Source: Candidatus Tepidiaquacellales bacterium UBA6667 (GTDB lineage: Bacteria > Bacteroidota > Ignavibacteria > Tepidaquicellales > Tepidaquicellaceae). Taken from it: a stretch of DNA of 64,000 nt. A program made the position numbers and the translations under genes. Below are positions 56,910-64,000 of this stretch, one piece after another (the stretch's first letter is position 1; every line of letters starts with the position of its first letter). The stretch lies in NCBI GenBank assembly GCA_002455255.1, contig DKKL01000007.1:1-64000 (forward strand), read 5' to 3'. The notes under the pieces are model-generated. The model was not told where the DNA came from. It did not search any database and saw nothing but the letters and a program-made list of their open reading frames with translations.

Positions 56910-58454
56910 TCAATTATTTTTAACAGTATTTACTTTTTTCTTGATTGAATTAATTTTAATTAAAATAAAGAAAATTAAAAGTATTGCAAGAATTATTAAA
57001 ATAATAATCCACATTACTAAAGTATTTGATGAACCTTCACCACTTATAACTGTTACAACACCTTTCATATAAGGGTGAGGTGCACAGAGGTATTTGTAAT
57101 CACCGACTTTATCAAGTTTTACTTTAAAAACTTCAGCATGCCCAAGCAATGGGGAGTTAAATGGTGCAGGTGCATCGTAAGTAGTAGCGGTATGAATTCC
57201 TGAAAACTCACCTTCCATATATGTGAACACTTCCTCATTTTGAAAAACAACTGTCGTTCCCTGATGAACTTTAATTGATTTTGGATAAAAACAGTTACCG
57301 ATAATTTTTACCATTACTTCTTTTACATCGGGACCGTATTCAACAACAGGGTCTATATCAGGAGTGCCGGGTTCGAAAGGGGCAACTGTTCTGATAATTT
57401 TTGATTTAATTTCTTCCCATTCTTTTGCTTCATATTGCGGACCATCTGCGGTTACTGTTACAGGAGTTACAGCATTTTTATCGCATATAATCAAACCGAT
57501 AGAGCCTCTGTCTGCAGCACTTACGGCGTGGTCAAGCATTGTATAAGTTCCTTCATCAGGTGGCATTCGGAACTCTATCACCCAAGAATCAGAAGGACCT
57601 GAAGTTACAGTTTGCCCTCCGGGCTGAGGGAGGTCAGGATTTCCCTGCCAGTAAACAAAATCCCACATTATACCAACAATGTGAAAAGTAGAAACTTTAT
57701 TAGGACCAACATTTAAGTAATTAATTCTTACATAGTCCCCCGGTTTAGCTTTAATTGGTTGCTCTACATATTTAAAAAGTTTTCCATTCCATAAAGTATA
57801 AATCGGGTTTCCGTCAATTGCATCTTTTCCGCTTGAATAAATTTCATGCTGAAGTAAATAAATTTCAACATCAGGAGGTTTATTTAACATTTCTTCAAGT
57901 TTGTATTTCTTTTTTGGTTTAACGGTCATCATACCATATTGACCAAATAAAATATGCAAAGGAATTCCGTGTCCACCGGGTGCACAGTGATACATATAAA
58001 CACCGGGTCTTGATGCTTTGAAAAGCATTGATTTAGTTTCACCTGCATATATTTTACCGAGATACTTTGAAGTTTGAGTTGAAGCAGAGTGGATAGATGC
58101 ACCGTGCGGAATTTTACCTTTGTTGACAACGGTAAACTCTACAATGTCGCCTTCGTTCACCACGATATTCGGTCCGGGAATACTGTTATTAATAACAAAT
58201 CCGTTGAACATAACGCCGGCACCTAAATATGCTTCACCTTCGGATAGTTCAATAGTAACAGAAGCGTCAGGTTTTATGTTAGCATTTTGCGGTACATAAC
58301 TGGAAGGTGGAATAGGCAAAGCGTTATCTCTGTTTATAACTTCAATAAACTGATTATCTTCAGTTTTTGTTTGTGCATTTAGAAATAAACTTTGGTTAGA
58401 TATTAATGCTATTGATAGTACAAGAAAAATCTTTTTTAATATAATCTGTTTCAT
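56910..58454 (-). CDS. NirK-like two-domain copper oxidase fused to a cupredoxin and membrane anchor
   Basis: Residue numbers count from the ATG at 58475 (the ATG at 58454 is preferred, as it starts the signal peptide). Two cupredoxin domains align with copper nitrite reductase: type 1 Cu ligands His124, Cys164 and His174, and type 2 ligands His129, His163 and His316, with His265 at the place of catalytic His255. Two key residues differ: the catalytic Asp98 position is Ser127 (HGASIH), and the axial Met150 position is Gln179 (HILFGQYG). A third cupredoxin (about 385-475; His428, Cys464, His467, Met470) and a membrane helix (about 485-507) follow. NO-forming activity is therefore likely by family but not certain. 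Confidence 0.82.
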   Translation of the reverse strand: MKQIILKKIFLVLSIALISNQSLFLNAQTKTEDNQFIEVINRDNALPIPPSSYVPQNANIKPDASVTIELSEGEAYLGAGVMFNGFVINNSIPGPNIVVNEGDIVEFTVVNKGKIPHGASIHSASTQTSKYLGKIYAGETKSMLFKASRPGVYMYHCAPGGHGIPLHILFGQYGMMTVKPKKKYKLEEMLNKPPDVEIYLLQHEIYSSGKDAIDGNPIYTLWNGKLFKYVEQPIKAKPGDYVRINYLNVGPNKVSTFHIVGIMWDFVYWQGNPDLPQPGGQTVTSGPSDSWVIEFRMPPDEGTYTMLDHAVSAADRGSIGLIICDKNAVTPVTVTADGPQYEAKEWEEIKSKIIRTVAPFEPGTPDIDPVVEYGPDVKEVMVKIIGNCFYPKSIKVHQGTTVVFQNEEVFTYMEGEFSGIHTATTYDAPAPFNSPLLGHAEVFKVKLDKVGDYKYLCAPHPYMKGVVTVISGEGSSNTLVMWIIILIILAILLIFFILIKINSIKKKVNTVKNN

Positions 58455-58493
58455 AATATTTTGAGTTAATTTCATTTAAAAATTTTTATCTGT

Positions 58494-58826
58494 TTATCTG
58501 AATAAAAAAAATGTTACAACTAACAGTTTAATCTTGTCAAATAAACTTACTTCGTTTTTATTATCGATGTTTTCATTTACTGAAGATACATTCATTTGAG
58601 TATTTCCATTATTGCTCACATACTTTACAGGGGAAGGAATATATTGATTAGAATCCGTTTGGTTTTCTATAGTTTTTAATAATTCTTTAGCACCTAAAGT
58701 ATTTGATCTTTCGTTCATCAATTGTTCTCTAAAATCCTGATTGCATTTCGGACAGGCATAACTATCAGAGAATATAACGAGGGAAAAAATTAATGTTATC
58801 AGTGGTAATAAGATTTTCGTTTTCAT
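58494..58826 (-). CDS. Small exported CxxC protein of the NirK-like operon
   Basis: The 110-residue protein has a signal peptide (about 1-24) and a CPKC motif directly after the cleavage site (residues 25-28), a helical stretch, a polar Asn/Ser-rich linker and a C-terminal hydrophobic segment (about 97-110). The Cys pair may bind copper or form a redox-active disulfide, so it could help metallation of the copper enzyme. It lies 18 bases upstream of the extended frame of that gene and 4 bases after the preceding gene. Confidence 0.68.
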   Translation of the reverse strand: MKTKILLPLITLIFSLVIFSDSYACPKCNQDFREQLMNERSNTLGAKELLKTIENQTDSNQYIPSPVKYVSNNGNTQMNVSSVNENIDNKNEVSLFDKIKLLVVTFFLFR

Positions 58827-58830
58827 AATT

Positions 58831-59175
58831 TTATATAATTAATAATGTTAAAATTGATACAAACAACAATAAAGTAGAGATAAGCATATAGACCAGGTAA
58901 TTTAAATCTATACTGAATCCGGCAGAAAAGTTAAAAGCGTTACCTGTAAATAAATTTTGGGGTTGAATTATTCCAAATTCGGAAAAACTTTTAGCATCAT
59001 CTTTGCTGAAAATTAAATTTGCAAAGATTATAAAAAACATCAAAAATATAATCCCCAACATCCATTCAGTATAAACTTTCATATCCATAACAGATGAAGC
59101 AGATTCGGTTTGGGCAAATAAATCTTGAGTTTTAAGAATTAAAGTTAAAATGATAATTTTTATTATTGTTTTCAT
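58831..59175 (-). CDS. Small membrane protein, first gene of the NirK-like operon
   Basis: The 114-residue protein has an N-terminal signal or helix (about 4-20) and two more membrane segments (about 37-55 and 92-113). The central region includes SKDDAKSFSEFGIIQPQNLF. It is not recognised. Position as the first gene, downstream of a perfect TTGAC-N4-GTCAA site and directly before the CxxC protein and NirK-like genes, suggests a role in electron supply or anchoring. Confidence 0.68.
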   Translation of the reverse strand: MKTIIKIIILTLILKTQDLFAQTESASSVMDMKVYTEWMLGIIFLMFFIIFANLIFSKDDAKSFSEFGIIQPQNLFTGNAFNFSAGFSIDLNYLVYMLISTLLLFVSILTLLII

Positions 59176-59192
59176 AACTTTTTTTAATAAAA

Positions 59193-59232
59193 ATAATAAT
59201 AAAACAGTTTAAAAATCTTTGACTTATGTCAA
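59193..59232 (-). promoter_or_regulatory. CRP/FNR-family (Dnr/NnrR/HcpR-type) site and promoter
   Basis: TTGAC-TTAT-GTCAA (59219-59232) is a perfect palindrome matching the consensus of nitrogen-oxide-responsive CRP/FNR regulators. A TATTAT -10 box on the minus strand at about 59198-59193 puts the predicted start near 59186, with the site centred about 40 bp upstream, the usual class II activator position. The first gene of the NirK-like operon begins at 59175. Confidence 0.75.
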
Positions 59233-59305
59233 ATGAAAAAATATTAAAAAATTTGCAGGTATGAAGAAATTTGTGAAAAGAAAAGAAAAGAAATGAATTT
59301 ATTGT

Positions 59306-59336
59306 AAAAACCGGATAATATAAATATTACCCGGTT
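59306..59336 (-). terminator. Terminator after the second serine hydrolase
   Basis: A stem of AACCGG/CCGGTT continued by TAATAT/ATATTA across one mismatch, with a 2-base loop, lies 21 bases after the stop at 59358, with TTTTT next on the minus strand. Confidence 0.75.
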
Positions 59337-59357
59337 CGATTTTTAAGTTTAAAAATT

Positions 59358-60563
59358 TTAATTACCTGTAACAATTTTAACAGCATCAACAGCAAATTTA
59401 TTCAGTGAGAATCCCTGTTTATATAAATCTTTGATATACCAAAAGTTACAAGCAGCGAAGACTGTAACACCATTTTCAGGATTATGCCTAAGTAAATTTA
59501 GATAAGCATTGTGAGCACCGTCATGACCATAACCAAGCCCTTCATTCAAAGTTAAACCGAGTCCATATAAATTCTGAACTTTATCCCCCGGTTTCATTTG
59601 AATCATTCTATCAATACTTTTTTTAGATACTCCGGCATTTCCTGTTATGAGGAGTTTCATCCATTTTGAAATTTCTTCAGGAGAAGAAATAACATTTCCA
59701 TCAGCAACATTCGGAGACATATTATCAATGGTTGTGTTTATTGAGTTACCGTCTATTTGTAAATAGCTTTGAATATTAGGCGTAGGAATTTGAGTATCGG
59801 TTCCTTCCCATACAGAATATGCTTTAATACCCAACGGATTAAAAAAATTATTTTCGATAAATTCAGAATAAGTTACACCTGAAACTCTTTCAATAATTTT
59901 TCCTAGAATATGATAACCGGTATTGGAATAGTGAAAACCATCACCCGGTTCAAAGTAATAAAGTTTATTTTTAGCAACTACCCCTGTAAGTTCATCAAAA
60001 TCAAAAGTATGAAGTGAATCTTTCAGAGTTTCCATTATATACATCGGGTAAGTAATACCTGCATATGGTTGTTTGATTGAGTCGGGTATAGGTGTATTTG
60101 TAACATCGAAAACTCCGGCTCTGTGCCCGAGAAGCATTTCAATTGTAATTTTATTTTTAAAAGGTAAATCATAATTAACATCATTGGGAATATAACTTTT
60201 ATCAGTGCCGGGAATATTATCAGTAATCACATCAGAAATATCAATCAATCCTTCGTCATAAAGTTTCATAATAGAAGCTGCCGTCAATGTTTTTGTGATG
60301 CTTGCAAGCCGGAGATTAGACAATGGAGTTATTTCCTGATTAGTTCCGCTATAAACCATATAAGTATCGTCAGGAGTAGTTATATAAATATAAAATCCAC
60401 CATCTTTAACCCCAACAGATTGTCTGTAATAGTTTGCGACACTGTCGGTAAGGGACTGTAGCTTTTCAAGTTTAGTAGCATAATCCTGAGCAGAAATCTT
60501 TTGAGTTTAAAAAATTATTAAGAATAAAAATACAGGAAGAAAAAATTTGAGGAAATTTTTCAT
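59358..60563 (-). pseudogene. Serine hydrolase (beta-lactamase family), interrupted by TAA
   Basis: From the ATG at 60563 the frame encodes a signal peptide that breaks at an in-frame TAA (60509-60507, codon 19) between LFLIIF and TQKISAQDY. The same frame then continues without a stop through a full catalytic domain: SITK (SxxK), YSN in FHYSNTGY, and HDG in GHDGAHNAY. The next ATG (60359) would leave a product without a signal peptide. The intact gene would be about 401 residues. This is the second serine hydrolase in the window broken by one early TAA. Confidence 0.8.
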
Positions 60564-60772
60564 TGAGTTGGATTTTATTTTTGAAATCAATTTTGAAAAT
60601 TAAATTGAAGAAAATCGAAATGGATGATTAAAGATAATAATTTAATTTTAAATATTTAATAGCAGAACGAGTATTTAAAATCAATTTGGCTCAAATGAGA
60701 TGGAAATTATACATCGGTAAATTGGAATTTCAAAATCATTGATTTATGAAAGAAATGAATATAAATTTAAAA

Positions 60773-60845
60773 GCGTCCTTAGCTCAGTTGGTAGAGCAAA
60801 TGACTCTTAATCATTAGGTCGAGGGTTCGAGTCCCTCAGGACGCA
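60773..60845 (+). tRNA. tRNA-Lys (CTT)
   Basis: A complete cloverleaf: acceptor GCGTCCT/AGGACGC, D arm AGCTCAGTTGGTAGAGCA, anticodon stem AATGA/TCATT with loop CTCTTAA giving anticodon CTT, and T arm GAGGG-TTCGAGT-CCCTC. The discriminator base is A. CCA is not encoded. It converges on the T9SS gene at 60864. Confidence 0.96.
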
Positions 60846-60863
60846 CGAAATATGCAATTATCT

Positions 60864-62456
60864 TTACTTCGTTAAAAGCATTTTCATTGTTCTTGTTTCG
60901 GTTTTGGTTTGGAGTTGGTAGAAATAAACTCCTGAGGTTAAACCTTTTGATTCAAACATAAAAGTATGGCTACCTGCATTTAAATCTGAACTTACTAAGG
61001 TTGTTACCTCTTTGCCAAGTATATCAAATATTTTTAAAGTTACATACGATGATAATGGCAAATCAAAACTTATATTTGTAGAAGGATTAAATGGATTTGG
61101 ATAGTTTTGATAAAGATTGAATTTTTCATGTATTGATGAATTATGAGTAATGTTTGTAACTGTGCCGTTTCCTCCGTAAAATAAAATTACTTTTCCTTCT
61201 CTGTTACCTCCGAGAAATTCATTAACTCCGTTTGTATCTATGTCTTTCAAAACTGCTGCACGGTCACCTCTTTGATTGATGGTTAATCCGAAAACATGTT
61301 CGAATAATATTCCACCTGTCGCTCCGTTTAAAACAAGCAGTCTTGCCGGCTGTTGAGTTGCGATAACTATATCATCTATCATATCACCTGTTATATCACC
61401 AATATTATCAATTCCTCTTATATATGAAGATGAAAGTGAGTTTGACCATAAGACTAAACCGGTTTTTGAATCTATCCGATAAGCAACCTGTGGTGCCGAT
61501 AATGAAAAATCTATTGAACCGTTTGCGTTTGCATCGTTTAGCAATTGTATTTTTCCGTTATTGCTGGAACCGAGAGTTGCAGTCCATACAGCCGAGCCGG
61601 TGTTACCGCTTATTGCATATAGCGAAGTATTAAATCCGCTTAACCCAAGAATATCTTTGAGACCATTTCCATTTATATCAGGGATTTCTTTTAAGCTCCA
61701 GACATTTCCCGGTGCTGTAAAAGTCCACACTAATGAACCGGATGAGTTCAATCCGTTAACTGCATAAGGTGTTCCGTTGTTATTTGCTCCGATTGCAACG
61801 CCGGATTCGGTAGCGATAGCATCATCTGTAAATGGTTGTGACTGAGTTGAAAAAAATATTTGCTGTCCATTTACTGCATTAAGACAAATTGCCGCATGCC
61901 TGCCACCGCTTCCGCCTGTAACACCGCTTGCGGAAATTAAAACATCTTTAATTCCGTCATTATTAAAATCGTATTTAATGCTTACTGATTCTATATCTCC
62001 GTCGTTTGTAGTTGTTGAGTTTCCATATGACCACATTACGACACCTGTTGCTCCGTTTAATGCATAGACCATTTCATTTCCGCCACCACATCCTATAACA
62101 ACATCATAAATTCCGTCGTTATTTAGATCACTTATATCCATTGCGTCTTCCCACTCGACTGAACCGGTATTGATAGAACCGAAATGAGTGCTGAATTGCC
62201 AGACAATTGTTCCTGTAGCACCATTGACGCAAATAGTCCAGTAATTTCCTGTTGCGATTATTACATCATTGATACCATCTCCGGTAACATCGGGAATTTG
62301 TTTTAGACTTCGAACCTGTCTATCCTGAAGTGTGGTACCGGGATTATCAGGAACCAGAAATTGCCAAATGATATCACCGAATTTAAGTCCGGCATGATTA
62401 GCATATGATTGATGCGAGAAGAGTATGATGGAAAGTAAGCAAAATAAAATTTTCAT
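60864..62456 (-). CDS. T9SS cargo: FG-GAP/PQQ-like propeller protein
   Basis: The 530-residue protein has a signal peptide (about 1-19), propeller repeats that mix FG-GAP loops (DVTGDGINDVIIATG, DLNNDGIYDVVIGCGG, DITGDMIDDIVIATQ) with PQQ-like blade ends (LNGATGVVMWSYG, LNGATGGILFEHV), and the T9SS tail ([27 protein letters not shown]). It would be exported to the cell surface. The ligand is unknown. It starts 97 bases after the RING protein gene and ends 19 bases from tRNA-Lys. Confidence 0.87.
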   Translation of the reverse strand: MKILFCLLSIILFSHQSYANHAGLKFGDIIWQFLVPDNPGTTLQDRQVRSLKQIPDVTGDGINDVIIATGNYWTICVNGATGTIVWQFSTHFGSINTGSVEWEDAMDISDLNNDGIYDVVIGCGGGNEMVYALNGATGVVMWSYGNSTTTNDGDIESVSIKYDFNNDGIKDVLISASGVTGGSGGRHAAICLNAVNGQQIFFSTQSQPFTDDAIATESGVAIGANNNGTPYAVNGLNSSGSLVWTFTAPGNVWSLKEIPDINGNGLKDILGLSGFNTSLYAISGNTGSAVWTATLGSSNNGKIQLLNDANANGSIDFSLSAPQVAYRIDSKTGLVLWSNSLSSSYIRGIDNIGDITGDMIDDIVIATQQPARLLVLNGATGGILFEHVFGLTINQRGDRAAVLKDIDTNGVNEFLGGNREGKVILFYGGNGTVTNITHNSSIHEKFNLYQNYPNPFNPSTNISFDLPLSSYVTLKIFDILGKEVTTLVSSDLNAGSHTFMFESKGLTSGVYFYQLQTKTETRTMKMLLTK

Positions 62457-62552
62457 ATTGAATATTTAATTATAAAAAAATAAATAAAATATTATAAAGT
62501 TAAAAGCAGAATAAAAAATTGAAAACTTCAAAATTTAACCAGAATTAAAGTT

Positions 62553-63386
62553 TTATTTAAAAACTTCTTTTATGATTTTATACTCTCCGTTTTCTTTCTC
62601 AACTGTTAAAGTTGTTTTACCTTCAGATTTAAATTTATCAGATTCGTATTTTTCATTATATGTAATTGAATATTCAGGAGGGTTTAAACTAACTGACTGA
62701 ATTTTTATGTTTGAAAAAATAATGTTAATATATTTATATCTGTCAAAAGTTGTTTCTATTCGTTTTAACTTTGTTTCTTTGTTTAATGTTTTTCCATCTG
62801 CTCCGATATATTTATAATTATCACTTAAAAACTCACCGTATTTTTCTAAATCCTTTTTTTCCCAATCCCTTCGCCAATCGTTAAGTCTTTTCTCAATTGC
62901 CACTGTTTCAGTATTAATTTTTTCAAAATATATTTCTGAAATTTTATAAATTCCGAAAACGATAATTCCCATAAAAAGAAAGATTCCTGAATATAGCAAT
63001 ATAAGACGGTTTCTGTGAAACTTTATTTTTTCATTATATTTCGCTTTGAATTCTTTTTCAAATTCAGAGTTTTTATTCTCTTCACTGATATTAATTAATT
63101 TATATCCGCAAAATTTACAATAGCTTGAACCTTCTTCAATTTCCTTTGAACAATTTGGACACGGAAACACTGAAATAATTTCTTCAGGTTCAGGGATTTC
63201 CGGGATTATAACTGATTGGTTTTGTTTTTTGGTTTCGGGATTTTCTGAACAACCGAATGATGTGCAACCGTTGTTTTCCTGCCAACACTCAATATGATGA
63301 GGGGTTTCGCAAACGGGACAAATTTTCAGGTCTGTTCCCTGTTTTATGTTACTGTGGCAATATGGACAGACATAAATTTTTTGCAT
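62553..63386 (-). CDS. Membrane RING-finger protein (Prok-RING type) with NTF2-like domain
   Basis: The 277-residue protein starts with a RING-like zinc finger: Cys7-x2-Cys10, Cys23-x2-Cys26, His31, Cys34-Trp, Cys41 and Cys46, as in the bacterial Prok-RING_1 family. A second zinc ribbon (Cys76/Cys79, Cys90/Cys93) follows, then one membrane helix (about 127-148) and an NTF2/SnoaL-like domain (about 152-277; LNDWRRDWEKKDLEKYGEFLSDNY). Prok-RING proteins with membrane helices are known to be linked to bacterial ubiquitin-like genes (E1, E2, JAB). It begins 3 bases after the ThiF/E1-like gene, so it may be an E3-like partner. No E3 activity is shown. Confidence 0.82.
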   Translation of the reverse strand: MQKIYVCPYCHSNIKQGTDLKICPVCETPHHIECWQENNGCTSFGCSENPETKKQNQSVIIPEIPEPEEIISVFPCPNCSKEIEEGSSYCKFCGYKLINISEENKNSEFEKEFKAKYNEKIKFHRNRLILLYSGIFLFMGIIVFGIYKISEIYFEKINTETVAIEKRLNDWRRDWEKKDLEKYGEFLSDNYKYIGADGKTLNKETKLKRIETTFDRYKYINIIFSNIKIQSVSLNPPEYSITYNEKYESDKFKSEGKTTLTVEKENGEYKIIKEVFK

Positions 63387-63389
63387 CGG

Positions 63390-64000
63390 TTAAGCAATGA
63401 ATGAAATATATTTTTCGGAGTTTTTATTTCGCACAGTGAGAATGTCGTTTACTGGAATTTTCAATTCTACTAAAGTTTTATTCTTCAATTTTTCGTAAAG
63501 TTCACTCTGATTTTTAAGCGAATGAAATGATTTAATTTTTAAAATTTTTTCTCCGCTTTTAATGTCTTCCAATTTCAGGAGATTTAAATTTCCAAAAAAT
63601 TCTTGTGAAGAATTATTTTCCGAATCGAATAGTTCATAGACTATTTCGTTGTTAAAAACTAATTCGCAATTTTTAAAATTAAAATTTTTATCTGAATATT
63701 CAAAAATTTCCGAAATACTTGTGGATTCAAATTTCAAATCAGAATTTATAATTTCATCATAATTATAATGTGCAAGGCAAGATTCGTTTATCTGATATTC
63801 TACAGTATAAGATTCATTATTAACTCCAGAATATACAAACCCTTTCCCAAAAAGAATATTTTGTGGATCAAATTTGTGCAAAATTTTTACAGCTTCTTGA
63901 ACCTGAACGGCAGCTATGATTGAGGAAACTGTAGGTGTCGTTGGAATTTTACCCTGTTCAATTTCTTCAATGCCAAGCAAAAGGCAGGATTTTCGTTTAT
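63390..64000 (-). CDS. ThiF/E1-like activating protein, N-terminal part beyond window
   Basis: The frame is open to the right edge, so the gene begins outside. The visible 203 residues start with KRKSCLLLGIEEIEQGK and contain TPTVSSIIAAVQVQEAVKILH, the conserved C-terminal block of ThiF/E1-like ubiquitin-type activating enzymes. A further domain of about 150 residues follows, with ESCLAHYNYDEI in place of the usual Cys-x2-His near the end of the adenylation fold. The ATP site and any catalytic Cys cannot be seen. It is followed after 3 bases by the RING-finger gene. Confidence 0.8.
   Translation of the reverse strand, partial: KRKSCLLLGIEEIEQGKIPTTPTVSSIIAAVQVQEAVKILHKFDPQNILFGKGFVYSGVNNESYTVEYQINESCLAHYNYDEIINSDLKFESTSISEIFEYSDKNFNFKNCELVFNNEIVYELFDSENNSSQEFFGNLNLLKLEDIKSGEKILKIKSFHSLKNQSELYEKLKNKTLVELKIPVNDILTVRNKNSEKYISFIA

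Noticed and set aside
30057..60563. TAA read as an amino acid in this organism
   Set aside because: TAA ends many intact genes in the window, for example wbpA, phhB and the helical protein at 26867, so a general recoding is excluded; only local readthrough remains possible.

Overview
The window is AT-rich, densely coded DNA that most resembles the Ignavibacteria/Chlorobiota side of Bacteroidota. Seven large secreted proteins end in the type IX secretion (T9SS) sorting domain with the core NYPNPFNP, which is typical of that lineage. Several starts show the Bacteroidota -7 box TAnnTTTG or lack a clear Shine-Dalgarno sequence, and the family mix (TonB receptor with a carboxypeptidase-like plug extension, SLBB exporter, DUF4199-like protein) agrees. 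No phage, insertion sequence with a transposase, or CRISPR array was seen.

Layout. 1-5896 (minus strand) is a nucleotide-sugar block: a C-terminally cut DoxX-like protein, then WbpD-, WbpB-, Gmd-, WbpE- and WbpA-like enzymes and an SLBB export protein. Four of these would make UDP-2,3-diacetamido-2,3-dideoxyglucuronate. 5989-10808 holds adenine deaminase and a putative signalling operon of a single receiver domain, a lipoprotein shaped like a class D beta-lactamase without its catalytic residues, and a hybrid histidine kinase whose phospho-accepting His is Gln. 10825-14963 holds a fused E1 alpha/beta 2-oxo acid dehydrogenase, ferritin and a helical protein of unknown function. 14976-24061 is a run of four T9SS cargo genes plus a small WKS(E/D)AD-repeat protein. 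24126-26869 carries gmhA, an FKBP-TPR protein and a paralogue of the helical protein.

26911-45848 mixes a 1018-residue T9SS protein, a serine hydrolase interrupted by TAA, an operon of penicillin acylase, PurT, an outer-membrane-like protein and phosphoglucose isomerase, a frameshifted cupredoxin T9SS gene, thioredoxin-TPR, PhoD, and a tight five-gene operon built around a PIN toxin that includes a 45-residue membrane peptide. 46115-53130 has tRNA-Asp, a PadR-permease pair under a promoter-embedded palindrome, a TonB receptor, a winged-helix regulator operon and isocitrate dehydrogenase. 53204-60563 has a CrtC/AttH-like lipocalin protein, a 149-bp inverted-repeat element, prfC, and a copper nitrite-reductase-like operon with a perfect TTGAC-N4-GTCAA site upstream; a second TAA-interrupted serine hydrolase follows. 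60773-64000 has tRNA-Lys, a seventh T9SS protein, and a membrane RING-finger protein directly after the C-terminal part of a ThiF/E1-like protein that runs off the window.

Best candidates for new biology are the RING/E1 pair at the right edge, the signalling operon in which two neighbouring proteins have both lost catalytic residues, the variant NirK-like multicopper protein, and the paired AAAGTACTTT operator found at two distant promoters. All family names come from reading the translated sequence; no database search was possible.
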